Shown here: piece by piece, positions 19,424 through 27,337 of the stretch
How positions within the stretch are numbered: position 1 is the stretch's first letter
Layout: every line of letters begins with the position of its first letter
Source: Micromonospora matsumotoense
Lineage (GTDB): Bacteria; Actinomycetota; Actinomycetes; Mycobacteriales; Micromonosporaceae
NCBI RefSeq assembly: GCF_900091525.1
Contig: NZ_FMCU01000004.1
Span: 1-64,000 of the forward strand
Direction of reading: 5' to 3'
DNA: 64,000 nt
Notes under the pieces: model-generated
Seen by the model: only the letters and a program-made list of their open reading frames with translations
Told to the model about the DNA's origin: nothing
Database searches by the model: none
Made by a program: the position numbers and the translations under genes

Positions 19424-20251
19424 ATGATCCCCGCCGTGCTCTACGCCGTACCGGCTTTTCTGCTGCTCATCGCCGTCGAGGCGTGGTCGTACCGGTTCGC
19501 TCCGGACGACGACGAACGCGGCTACGAGCGGCGGGACACCACCACCAGCCTCACCATGGGTGCCGGCAGCCAACTGGTCGGCTTCCCGTGGAAGCTGCTC
19601 ACCATCGGTCTCTACGTCGCGCTGTGGAGCGTCGCGCCGGTGCAGCTCTCCCCCACCAGCGTCGGGACCTGGGTGCTGCTGTTCTTCGCCGACGACCTGG
19701 CCTACTACTGGTTCCACCGCACCCACCACGAGGTACGCCTGTTCTGGGCCAGCCACGTGGTGCACCACTCCAGCACGCACTTCAACCTCTCCACCGCGCT
19801 GCGGCAGAGCTGGACGCCGATGACCTCGCTGCCGTTCTGGCTGCCGCTGGCGCTGCTCGGCATCCCGCCCTGGATGATCTTCCTCCAGCAGTCGGTCAGC
19901 CTGCTCTACCAGTTCTTCCTGCACACCGAGCGGATCGACCGGCTGCCCCGACCGGTCGAGTGGGTCTTCAACACCCCGTCGCACCACCGGGTGCACCACG
20001 GCGCGAACCACGAGTACCTGGACCGCAACTACGGCGGCATCCTGATCGTCTGGGACCGGCTCTTCGGCAGCTTCGCCCCGGAACACACCCCCGTCCGGTA
20101 CGGGCTGACGACGAACATCGGCACCTACAACCCGCTGCGGGTGGCCACCCACGAGTACGCCGCGATCTGGGCCGACGTCCGGCGGGCCGGCTCGTGGCGG
20201 CACCGGCTCGGTCACGTCTTCGGCCGGCCCGGCTGGCAGCCCGCCCGATGA
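19424..20251 (+). CDS. Sterol-desaturase / fatty-acid-hydroxylase family membrane protein
   Basis: A 275-residue integral membrane diiron oxygenase with about four membrane helices. The His cluster is complete: HRTHHE, HVVHHSS, HTERI and HHRVHH, giving the eight-His pattern of this superfamily. Relatives hydroxylate or desaturate sterols, carotenoids or fatty acyl chains, or cleave ether lipids. The substrate is unknown here. The following YhhN-family gene overlaps by 4 bp; some YhhN/TMEM86 proteins act on plasmalogens, so a shared lipid role is possible. Start ATG 19424 has GGAAGG about 12 bases upstream. Confidence 0.85.
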   Translation: MIPAVLYAVPAFLLLIAVEAWSYRFAPDDDERGYERRDTTTSLTMGAGSQLVGFPWKLLTIGLYVALWSVAPVQLSPTSVGTWVLLFFADDLAYYWFHRTHHEVRLFWASHVVHHSSTHFNLSTALRQSWTPMTSLPFWLPLALLGIPPWMIFLQQSVSLLYQFFLHTERIDRLPRPVEWVFNTPSHHRVHHGANHEYLDRNYGGILIVWDRLFGSFAPEHTPVRYGLTTNIGTYNPLRVATHEYAAIWADVRRAGSWRHRLGHVFGRPGWQPAR

Positions 20252-21099
20252 GCCGCTCCCGACCCGACCGCCCACCCGGCCGTCCCGGGCCGTACCAGCC
20301 CGGGGACGGGTCGTCTCCGGCGGGAGTGCCGGTGCCGCCACCGCCGACCGGGGTGCCACAGCCGGCAGGTCTGCCAGAGCCAGCCGGGACGACCCAGCCG
20401 GCCCGGACGCCACAGCCTGCCGGGACGACCCAGCCGGCCCGGACGCCACAGCCCGCCCGGTCGCCACGGTCCGCCGGGGTGGCGGGACGGTGGTGGCTCG
20501 GGTTGTTCGGGCTGGTCGCCGCCGTGGAGCTGACCGGGGTCGCACTCGACTCGACAGCCATGCAGTGGGCGGCCAAGCCGCTGCTCGCCCCGCTGCTGCT
20601 CGGCTGGCTGCTCGCCGTACGCCGACGGTGGGACCCGGTGGCGACCGCGCTGGTCTGTGCGACGGCGGGTGACGTGGCGCTGCTGGTGCCCGGCACCACC
20701 GCGTTCCTGATCGGGATGGGGTGTTTCCTCGGCACCCAGGCGGCGTTCCTGGTGGCGTTCCTGCGCCGCCGGCGGCCGCCGGCGGTGGCCGTCGCCGGGT
20801 ATCTGGCCCTGTGGGCGGTGGGGAACGCGCTGCTCTGGGGCCGGCTGGGCGACCTGCGGCTGCCGGTGCTCGGCTACAGCCTGGCGCTGAGCCTGATGGC
20901 CGCCGCCGGCTGGGGGGTGTCCCGGCGGGTGGCCGCCGGAGGCGCGCTGTTCCTCCTGTCCGACCTGCTGATCGGGGTGGGCGCGACCGGTGCCGAACTG
21001 CCCGGTCACGGGCTGTGGGTGATGACCACCTACCTGGCCGCGCTGCTGCTGATCACCACCGGCTGGGCCGACCGCCCACCGCCGACCGCCGTCAGGTGA
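20248..21099 (+). CDS. YhhN (TMEM86/lysoplasmalogenase-like) membrane protein with Pro-rich N-terminus
   Basis: A 283-residue protein. Residues 1-75 are a Pro/Thr/Ala-rich cytosolic tail that includes a 12-residue unit repeated in tandem (GTTQPARTPQPA). Residues 80-275 hold about eight hydrophobic helices matching YhhN, with GDVALLVPG, FLIGMGCFLGTQAAFLVAFL and a late SDLLIG. TMEM86B is a lysoplasmalogenase, but bacterial YhhN function is uncertain. ATG 20248 overlaps the hydroxylase stop (ATGA). It converges with the ATP-grasp gene, overlapping it by 8 bp at the 3' end. Confidence 0.8.
   Translation: MSRSRPDRPPGRPGPYQPGDGSSPAGVPVPPPPTGVPQPAGLPEPAGTTQPARTPQPAGTTQPARTPQPARSPRSAGVAGRWWLGLFGLVAAVELTGVALDSTAMQWAAKPLLAPLLLGWLLAVRRRWDPVATALVCATAGDVALLVPGTTAFLIGMGCFLGTQAAFLVAFLRRRRPPAVAVAGYLALWAVGNALLWGRLGDLRLPVLGYSLALSLMAAAGWGVSRRVAAGGALFLLSDLLIGVGATGAELPGHGLWVMTTYLAALLLITTGWADRPPPTAVR
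20384..20455 (+). repeat. 36-bp tandem duplication inside YhhN gene
   Basis: Two nearly identical 36-bp units (20384-20419 and 20420-20455) encode the repeated GTTQPARTPQPA segment. The unit is a multiple of three, so copy-number change keeps the frame. Confidence 0.75.
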
Positions 21100-21931
21100 G
21101 GGCGGCGATCAGGGCTTCCGGTGCCATGGTGGACGGGCGGTCGCTGACCTGGCCGTCGCCGATCTCCACCAGCCGCCACCGACCGTCGGCATGCCGTGCC
21201 AGGTCGGCGGTGACGAACGGCAGACCGAGCGCGGCCAGCACGGGGGTCAGCGGCGCGGTGTCCACCGGGGCGTCGGGAAACTCCCCGGGGGTGTCCGGGT
21301 GCGGGCCGGTGAGCACGCACCGGCCCGCGACCCACCAGGTGCGCACCTCGACACCGGACAGCGGCTCGAAGCGGCGCAGCACGAAACCACCGGTGAAGTC
21401 GTCGTCGCGCAGTTCGCGCAGCCGGGTCGCGATCCGCCAGGCGGCCTCCGCGTCGGCCAACTCGGAGACGAAGCACGCCTCGTGCCAGTGGTGCTTGGCG
21501 GACTTGGTCCAGTCGCGCAGCACGGCCGGGCCGGCGCCCAGCCCGGTGCGCACCCGGTCGAAGTCGGTCCGGTCGACGCCGACCGTCCAGCGGGACTCGG
21601 GGGTGAGCGCCGCCGACGTGGCGTACCAACCGGGCAGCTCGTGGGCGCGACGGTACTGGTCGGGGTCGGTCCGCAGGGTCACCTGCCGGGCGCCCAGCGC
21701 CGCGGCGAACGCGGCGTAGCCGGCGGCGGACAGCATCCAGCCCCGGTAGACCGCGTCGTCGGCGGCCGGCACGGCGGCGACCGCCCGCCCCGGGTCGCGG
21801 CCCGCCGCGAGCGCGTCGTGGTCGACCACCGCCACCTGATGGCCGGCCTCGCGGGCGGCCTGCGCCTCCGGCGCGAAGTGCGGGTCCGGTCGACGGGGGC
21901 GCATCGGGTCGGCGGGGACGATCAACAGCAT
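21092..21931 (-). CDS. ATP-grasp domain protein
   Basis: A 279-residue protein starting MLLIVPADPMRPRRPD. Middle and C-terminal parts look like an ATP-grasp fold: LRDWTKSAKHHWHEACFV (ATP/Lys region), GGFVLRRFEPLSGVEVRTWWV, and the metal-binding end LVEIGDGQVSDRP. Proteins of this kind ligate a carboxylate to an amine or thiol with ATP, but no substrate is known for this group. The ATG at 21931 is chosen because upstream sequence in the same frame is low-complexity. It is monocistronic, with a 307-base gap upstream. Confidence 0.7.
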   Translation of the reverse strand: MLLIVPADPMRPRRPDPHFAPEAQAAREAGHQVAVVDHDALAAGRDPGRAVAAVPAADDAVYRGWMLSAAGYAAFAAALGARQVTLRTDPDQYRRAHELPGWYATSAALTPESRWTVGVDRTDFDRVRTGLGAGPAVLRDWTKSAKHHWHEACFVSELADAEAAWRIATRLRELRDDDFTGGFVLRRFEPLSGVEVRTWWVAGRCVLTGPHPDTPGEFPDAPVDTAPLTPVLAALGLPFVTADLARHADGRWRLVEIGDGQVSDRPSTMAPEALIAALT

Positions 21932-22238
21932 GCCCGCATCCTCCCCCAGCCGCGCCACCCCCGGACCGCACGCCCCGGGCGGTGCAGTCCGAGGGTCGGG
22001 GTGGAGTCGATGCCGGTGGTGGCGGAGCCGGCGGCGCGTCGGTCGTGGCCGGTGCCGCGCACAGGTCCGGGTCGCGGCCGGTGCCGGTCGGTCACCGCCG
22101 GTGGGACGGATGGCGGTCAGCCGACACCGCACGGCGAAGCCGTCCTCGGTGCCCGGGCCAGTGCCGGCGCGCCGGGACTGGCCCTGCCGACGGGTCGTCG
22201 CCCGCTCGCACCCGATCACGGGACGGAGCGGGGCGGGA
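21932..22238. other. Intergenic region with one near-perfect hairpin
   Basis: This 307-base region lies between the ATP-grasp start and the acyl-CoA dehydrogenase stop, both on the minus strand. I see no credible gene. The main structure is the hairpin at 22155-22184; the rest is plain GC-rich sequence that should include the ATP-grasp promoter. Confidence 0.5.
22155..22184 (-). terminator. Hairpin downstream of acyl-CoA dehydrogenase
   Basis: GGGCCAGTGCCGGC and GCCGGGACTGGCCC form a 14-bp stem with one mismatch and a 2-base loop. It lies 55 bases past the dehydrogenase stop on the minus strand, a likely terminator. Confidence 0.6.
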
Positions 22239-23960
22239 TCAGGGGGTCATCTCGTAGCGGCCGGCGAGGGCCTCCACCCGGGACCAGACCCTGCCGGCGC
22301 GGGCCGCGTCGGCGACCGGGCGACGGATCTGGGTCAACGCCCAGGCTGCCTGGGCGTCCGTGGCGGTCGGTTTGCCGTGCAGTTCGGTGGCGTGGCCGGC
22401 GAAGTCGCGGACCAGGATGTCGAAGATCTGGTCGAGCAGGTCGGCGTCCAGCCCGGTCGCCCCGGCCTGCTCCAGGATGAGCTGGCCATAGACGACCAGC
22501 GCGAAGAGCTGCCCGAGGGCGAGCAGGAAGTCGAGGTCACCCTGCTGCTCCTCGCCCGGCGGGTGGGTGGCGAGCAACTCGCGCAACCCGTCGGCCTGGG
22601 CGGTGAACCGGGCCACGTTCGGCACCTCGGCCCGGGCGGCGTACGCGGCCCGCCAGTCGTGGAACCGGATCGCCCCCAACCCGCGCGCCGGGCCCTGCCG
22701 GAACAGGAACCCGTCGTCGGCCGGATCGTGCCGGGTGGGCACCCCGGGGAACTCGGCCGGGGCGAAGAAGTAGTTCGCCATGAACTTGAGGATCAGCGCC
22801 AGGTTGACGTGCACGGTGCCTTCGAGTTTGGGCAGCCCCCGAATGTCCCGGGCGGCCTTGTCGAAGTAGGTGTCCGCCTCGAACCCCTTGGCGGCGATGA
22901 CGTCCCAGAGCAGGTCGATCACCCGCTCGCCCTCGGTGGTCACCTTCATCTTGGTCATCGGGTTGAACAGCAGGTAACGCCGGTCGTCGGGGCCGGCCGA
23001 GCGGAAGTAGTCCACCGCCCGGTCGCTGAACAGCTTCATCGCGACCAGCCGGGCGTACGCGTCGGTCAACTCCCGGCGGACGTGCGGGAAGTCGGTGACC
23101 CGCCGGCCGTAGAGCACCCGGCGGTGGGCGTGGGTGACCGCCTCGTACATGGCGTGTTCGCAGATGCCGATGCTGGCGGTGCAGAGGTTGAACTTGCCGA
23201 CGTTGACCGTGTTCAACGCGGCGTCGAAGGCGGCCCGGCCGGTGTGCAGCACGTCCTGCGCGCGCACCGGGTAGTCCTCCAGCCGGAACTCACTGACGTA
23301 CATCTGCGCGTTGACCACGTTGCGGACCAGCCGGTACGCCGGATGCCGGCTGTCGGCGGCGAAGAAGACGTAGCCGTCGGGCCCCTCGACGTCGGCGCGG
23401 CGGCCGAAGACCGAGACCAGGCCGGCGACGTTGCCGTTGCCGATGTAGTACTTGCCGCCGGTGGCCCGGAAGCCGTCCGCGCCGTCGGAGGTGAGCAGCA
23501 TGTCGGTGGAGTAGATGTCGGCGCCGTGCGCCCGTTCGGAGAGGCCGAACGCCATCACGTGCCCGTCGTCGAGCAAGGCCGCCGCACGGGTCCGGGCGGT
23601 GGCGTTGTCGCTCTGCCAGACCGGGCCGAGGCCGAGGACGGTGACCTGCCAGGTGTACCAGTAGCCGAGACCGTAGAAGCCGAGCACCTCGCTGAGCGCG
23701 GCGTTGCGCGCGGTGTCCCAGCGTTTGGCCGGGTCGCCGCCACCGTCGGCGGCCGGGGTGCAGAACGCCGCGAACAGCCCCTGCTTGGCGACGAAGTCCA
23801 GGAAGTCGGCGTACCAGGTGTGGTCGTTGTAGCTGTCGACCAGCGCCTTCTTGCCGCGCTGCTCGAAGAAGTCGACAGTGGCCCGCAACAGCCGGCGGGA
23901 CTCCTCGTCCAGATGGTCGGGGTCGTAGCGGTGCGGGTCGAGCAGCAGGTTGTCGGCCAT
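22239..23960 (-). CDS. Acyl-CoA dehydrogenase family flavoprotein
   Basis: A 573-residue protein with an acyl-CoA dehydrogenase fold: an N-terminal helical domain, MAFGLSERAHGADIYSTDMLLTSDG as the flavin/substrate loop in the beta domain, KYYIGNGNVAGLVSVFGRR, and a C-terminal helical part. It is longer than usual (about 380) and its tail from about residue 400 is atypical. It resembles the large actinobacterial members found next to PadR regulators. It probably oxidises an acyl-CoA with FAD; the substrate is unknown. Start ATG 23960 is 53 bp after the PadR stop in the same direction, so the two form an operon likely repressed by the PadR protein. Confidence 0.83.
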   Translation of the reverse strand: MADNLLLDPHRYDPDHLDEESRRLLRATVDFFEQRGKKALVDSYNDHTWYADFLDFVAKQGLFAAFCTPAADGGGDPAKRWDTARNAALSEVLGFYGLGYWYTWQVTVLGLGPVWQSDNATARTRAAALLDDGHVMAFGLSERAHGADIYSTDMLLTSDGADGFRATGGKYYIGNGNVAGLVSVFGRRADVEGPDGYVFFAADSRHPAYRLVRNVVNAQMYVSEFRLEDYPVRAQDVLHTGRAAFDAALNTVNVGKFNLCTASIGICEHAMYEAVTHAHRRVLYGRRVTDFPHVRRELTDAYARLVAMKLFSDRAVDYFRSAGPDDRRYLLFNPMTKMKVTTEGERVIDLLWDVIAAKGFEADTYFDKAARDIRGLPKLEGTVHVNLALILKFMANYFFAPAEFPGVPTRHDPADDGFLFRQGPARGLGAIRFHDWRAAYAARAEVPNVARFTAQADGLRELLATHPPGEEQQGDLDFLLALGQLFALVVYGQLILEQAGATGLDADLLDQIFDILVRDFAGHATELHGKPTATDAQAAWALTQIRRPVADAARAGRVWSRVEALAGRYEMTP

Positions 23961-24013
23961 CGCGAGGTGGTCCCTTCTCCGGAGGTGGTCAGCGGTCCGC
24001 GCGCGCGGGTGGG

Positions 24014-24565
24014 TCAGTGGTCCAGACCGCGCAGGGTGGCCAGGACGTCGTCCAGCCAGGCCAGCACCATCCGCTCGTACGCGATGCCGCCGCGCAGCAC
24101 GACGTGCTGGAGGGCGGCGCGGTCGTCGGCGGGGACGGTCCCGGGGAAGTCGCGGCGCTCGCCGGCCAGGTAACGGGCGAGCACCGCCTCGTGGTCGGCG
24201 CGGTACCGCGCGACCTCGACGAGCAGGGCGACCTGGCCGGCCCGGTCGGTGAAGGCGGCCCCCCGGACCTTGACGGCGAGTTCGTGGCGCACCGCCTCCG
24301 GCTGGACCTCCTCACGGAGCCAGTCGGTGAGCACGGCCCGGCCGGGGTCGGTGACCGACCAGCGTCGTTTGTCGGGCCGGCCGCGCTGGTCGACCTGTTC
24401 GGCGGTGATCCAGCCGTCCGCCCCCATCCGCCCGAGCACCCGGTAGATCTGCTGGTGGGTGGCGGTCCAGAAGCGACCGATGGAGCGGTCGAAGCGGTGC
24501 GCCAGCTCGTAGCCGGAGCCCGGCTGCTCCAGCAGCGAGACGAGGATCGCGTGTTCGAGCGCCAT
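24014..24565 (-). CDS. PadR-family transcriptional regulator
   Basis: A 183-residue PadR protein: N-terminal winged helix MALEHAILVSLLEQPGSGYE, LAHRFDRSIGRFWTATHQQI, YRVLGRMGADGWI, with wing PDKRRWSVTDPGR, and a C-terminal helical dimerisation domain (PF10400 type, residues 95-180). PadR proteins are usually repressors released by phenolics or other small compounds. It is first in an operon with the acyl-CoA dehydrogenase. A perfect dyad lies 16 bp upstream of its ATG. Confidence 0.9.
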   Translation of the reverse strand: MALEHAILVSLLEQPGSGYELAHRFDRSIGRFWTATHQQIYRVLGRMGADGWITAEQVDQRGRPDKRRWSVTDPGRAVLTDWLREEVQPEAVRHELAVKVRGAAFTDRAGQVALLVEVARYRADHEAVLARYLAGERRDFPGTVPADDRAALQHVVLRGGIAYERMVLAWLDDVLATLRGLDH

Positions 24566-24580
24566 GCCGGCATCCTGCTA

Positions 24581-24594
24581 TGCAACGAGTTGCA
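24581..24594. promoter_or_regulatory. Probable PadR operator
   Basis: TGCAAC-GA-GTTGCA is a perfect dyad 16 bp before the PadR ATG. PadR proteins bind short dyads at their own promoters, so autoregulation is likely. Confidence 0.6.
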
Positions 24595-24689
24595 CAGCAA
24601 GGGAGGAGTGGTGATCCCCACCAAGGTCGCTTGGTTTTGCCCCCCGGCCCGGTGGAGACTCTTCTTCGGTACCGACAAAGGGGGAGACC

Positions 24690-24986
24690 ATGCCCGACAC
24701 CGACCGCCCACAGCGACATACCCGAGCCACCGTGCCTGCCGGGGTGACCGATCCACTCCTGTGGCGAATGGCTCTCGATGTGATCGACGCGCACCATCCC
24801 GACCAGGGCGGGCGTTGCGACAACCTGCTCTGCGAACACCAGGAGTGGCCCTGCGACGCCGCCCGCAACGCCCACCGGGCGCTGACCATGGCCGGCGACG
24901 TGACGACCGTCGTCGACGACCGACGCACCGTACGGGAGCAGCCCGGTCGACCCACGCGGCGCGCGCGTACCGTCGAAGCGGCCTGA
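24690..24986 (+). CDS. Small Cys/His-containing hypothetical protein
   Basis: A 98-residue protein that I do not recognise. Residues 20-70 look structured (PLLWRMALDVIDAHHPDQGG, RCDNLLCEHQEWPCDAARNA, HRALTMAG). Three cysteines plus nearby histidines (AHHPDQGGRCDNLLCEHQEWPC) could hold a metal. The tail is basic and disordered. A strong SD (AAAGGGGGAGA) just before the ATG and typical third-position GC support a real gene. It diverges from the PadR operon and stands alone. Confidence 0.7.
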   Translation: MPDTDRPQRHTRATVPAGVTDPLLWRMALDVIDAHHPDQGGRCDNLLCEHQEWPCDAARNAHRALTMAGDVTTVVDDRRTVREQPGRPTRRARTVEAA

Positions 24987-25083
24987 ACCGGCCTCGTCGT
25001 CCCCCTCACCCCCGGCGGCTGGCGCACCGGAGCGGCGAGGCGGAGATCGGCGACACCCGACCGACGAACAGCGGTGCGGTGAC

Positions 25084-25137
25084 ACCCGGTGGCCGGCGGT
25101 GGGGTCCACACCCGGACACCCCCGCCTGCCACCGGGT
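25084..25137. terminator. Weak inverted repeat between convergent genes
   Basis: ACCCGGTGGC (25084-25093) and GCCACCGGGT (25128-25137) are perfect 10-bp arms with a 34-base loop, between the small Cys/His gene and the iron-binding lipoprotein stop. A terminator role is possible. Confidence 0.35.
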
Positions 25138-25157
25138 CACGCCGGTCGGCGTCGGCG

Positions 25158-26192
25158 TCAGCCGAGGCGCTTGGCGGAGCGGATCGCGGTGGCCAGGTTC
25201 TCCAGCAGCGGGGCCGCGCCCGCGTACGAGAAGCGGGGCACCGCGTCCCACGGGGTCACCTGGTTGGCCCTGACGGCCGGCAGCTGCGCCCAGGTGGGCT
25301 TGGCCGCGAGGTCCTTGGGCTGCAGGGCGGTGGAACGGTTGTCGAGCAGGATCAGGTCGGCCGGGAACCTGCCGGCGTTCTCCCAGCTCAGCGCCTCGAA
25401 GTAGTCGCCGGCCTCCAGCTTGGTCGGCAGCACGATCTCCACACCCAGCTCGGCGAAGTACATCAGGTCGGTGCTGACCTTGGGGTTGGAGACGTAGAAC
25501 AGGTCGGGGCTGCCCGAGGAGGCCATCACCCGGATGCCCGGGTTGGCCTTGACCGCCGCCCGCACCTGCTCGGCGGCGGCCTCGAAGCGGGCCTTGGCGT
25601 CGGTGACCTTCGTGGCCGACAGGTCCGCGCCGAGCGAGCGGGCCAGCTCGGCGTAGCGCTCGATCGGGCGGGTCATCGGGGTCCGCGCGGTAGCGATCGC
25701 CACGCTCGGCGCGAGCTTGAGGATCTTGTCGCGGCTCTCGTCCGGGACGTACCAGAGGGCGTCCGGGTCGTACATGTGGGTGACCAGCAGCTCGGGGCGC
25801 AGCGCGGCGTACTTCTCCACGTTGAACTCGCCCCAGACGTTGCCCAGCACGGTGACCTGGTCGACGTCGAGGTCACCGGCCTGCGGCTCACGGGAGCCGT
25901 CGGTCCGGGTGGTCTCGCCGAACACGCCGACCAGCGGGGAGTCGAGTCCGAAGTCGACGAGCGCGGCGGCCACCCCGGTGAAGGCGACCACCCGGGTCGG
26001 CGCGGTGGGCGCGTCGACCTTGCGCTGCCGGTCGTCGGTGAAGCTCCACGGGCCGGCGGCTCCGCCGGCGGCGGGCTTCGCCGGGTCGTCGCCCCCGCCG
26101 CAGGCGGCGAGGAGGGCGGTCAGGGCCGCGCCGCCGCCGGCGGCGAGCAGACCCCGGCGGGAGAGTCGGGGTGCGGACGAGAAAGGCAACAT
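25158..26192 (-). CDS. Iron-siderophore ABC transporter substrate-binding lipoprotein
   Basis: A 344-residue class III binding protein (FecB/FepB type). The leader combines an RR-rich Tat-like start (LSRRGLLAAGG) with a lipobox (LLAAC), so it is a surface lipoprotein. The body has TRVVAFTGVAAALVDFGL, LRPELLVTHM, a long connecting helix and SWENAGRFPADLILLDNR. It should capture ferric-siderophore for the permease/ATPase genes transcribed divergently. Start ATG 26192 has only a weak SD (AAAGAC). Specificity for iron rather than B12 or haem is inferred from the family look. Confidence 0.87.
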   Translation of the reverse strand: MLPFSSAPRLSRRGLLAAGGGAALTALLAACGGGDDPAKPAAGGAAGPWSFTDDRQRKVDAPTAPTRVVAFTGVAAALVDFGLDSPLVGVFGETTRTDGSREPQAGDLDVDQVTVLGNVWGEFNVEKYAALRPELLVTHMYDPDALWYVPDESRDKILKLAPSVAIATARTPMTRPIERYAELARSLGADLSATKVTDAKARFEAAAEQVRAAVKANPGIRVMASSGSPDLFYVSNPKVSTDLMYFAELGVEIVLPTKLEAGDYFEALSWENAGRFPADLILLDNRSTALQPKDLAAKPTWAQLPAVRANQVTPWDAVPRFSYAGAAPLLENLATAIRSAKRLG

Positions 26193-26240
26193 GTGACGTC
26201 TTTCGATCAGGCCCGGACCGCGACGGTCCGCGACGGCACA

Positions 26241-26260
26241 ATTACGGTAACCAACCTGAA
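26241..26260. promoter_or_regulatory. Degenerate iron-box-like sequence
   Basis: On the minus strand the segment reads TTCAGGTTGGTTACCGTAAT. Its left half resembles half of the DmdR/IdeR box TTAGGTTAG; the right half is shifted by one base. It is correctly placed between the divergent siderophore-uptake genes. Low confidence. Confidence 0.3.
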
Positions 26261-26308
26261 CCGCTGCCAACAGCCGCCGCGCGCCGCTCTCCCCTCCTGG
26301 AGCCGACC

Positions 26309-27337
26309 CTGTCCGCCACCCTCGCCCCACCCGCCACCCCGCCGGGGGCGGCGCCGAACCGCCGGCGCACCGGCGTCCGGGCCGTCGGGCTCGGCACGGG
26401 CCTGCTGCTGCTCGTCGCGGTGGCGGTGCTCAGCATCGCCGTCGGCGCGAAACAGCTCACCCTCGTCGAGGTGTGGCACGGCCTGATCTCCACCACCTCC
26501 CCCGAGCACGCGGTGGTGCGGCAGATGCGGCTGCCCCGTACCCTGCTCGGCCTGCTCGCCGGTGCCGCCCTCGGAGTGGCCGGCGCCCTCATGCAGGCGC
26601 TCACCCGCAACCCGCTCGCCGACCCCGGCCTGCTCGGCATCAACGCCGGCGCGTCCGCCGCCGTGGCCACCGCCACCGCGCTGCTCGGCGTCGCCACGGT
26701 GCGGGGGTGGATCTGGTTCGCCCTGCTCGGGGCGGTGGTCGTCACGGTGGCGGTACACGCGGTCGGCGGCGGTCGGCAGGCCACCCCGGAACGGCTGGCG
26801 CTGGCCGGGGCCGCCCTCAACGCGGTGCTCTACTCGTACGTCAGCGCGGTGATGCTGCTCGACGCGGCTTCGCTGGACCGGCTGCGGTTCTGGACCGTCG
26901 GCTCGCTGGCCACCGCCGACTTCACCACCGTCGCCACGGTGGCCCCGTTCATCCTGGGCGGCCTGCTGGTCGGGCTGGCCGGGGCCCGTCCGCTCAACGC
27001 CCTGGCCCTCGGCGACGACGCGGCCCGCGCACTCGGCGCCCGCCCCGCCCTGGTCCGGGCCGGCACCGTCACCGCGGTCACCCTGCTCTGCGGCGCGGCC
27101 ACCGCCGCCTGCGGCCCGATCGTCTTCGTCGGCCTGCTCGTCCCCCACCTGGTACGCGCGCTGACCGGCCCTGACCTGCGCTGGTTGCTGCCCTACTCGG
27201 CGGTGCTCGCCCCGGTGCTGCTGCTCGGCGCCGACGTGCTCGGCCGGGTCCTCGGCCGACCCGGGGAACTCCAGGTCGGCCTGGTCACCGCCGTGCTCGG
27301 CGGGCCGCTGTTCCTGCGTCTGGTGGCCCGCCGATGA
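26309..27337 (+). CDS. FecCD-type siderophore ABC permease (first), apparent CTG start
   Basis: About 342 residues with eight to ten membrane segments and FecCD hallmarks: QMRLPRTLLGLLAGAALGVA, GALMQALTRNPLADPGLLGI, NAGASAAVATATALL and GPIVFVGLLVPHLVRALTG. It forms half of the import channel. No ATG or in-frame GTG occurs between the divergent lipoprotein gene and the first conserved residues. CTG at 26309 (giving MSATLAPP) is 6 bases after GGAG and fits best. The alternative GTG at 26171 lies inside the opposite gene. The stop overlaps the next permease by 4 bases. Confidence 0.82.
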   Translation: MSATLAPPATPPGAAPNRRRTGVRAVGLGTGLLLLVAVAVLSIAVGAKQLTLVEVWHGLISTTSPEHAVVRQMRLPRTLLGLLAGAALGVAGALMQALTRNPLADPGLLGINAGASAAVATATALLGVATVRGWIWFALLGAVVVTVAVHAVGGGRQATPERLALAGAALNAVLYSYVSAVMLLDAASLDRLRFWTVGSLATADFTTVATVAPFILGGLLVGLAGARPLNALALGDDAARALGARPALVRAGTVTAVTLLCGAATAACGPIVFVGLLVPHLVRALTGPDLRWLLPYSAVLAPVLLLGADVLGRVLGRPGELQVGLVTAVLGGPLFLRLVARR

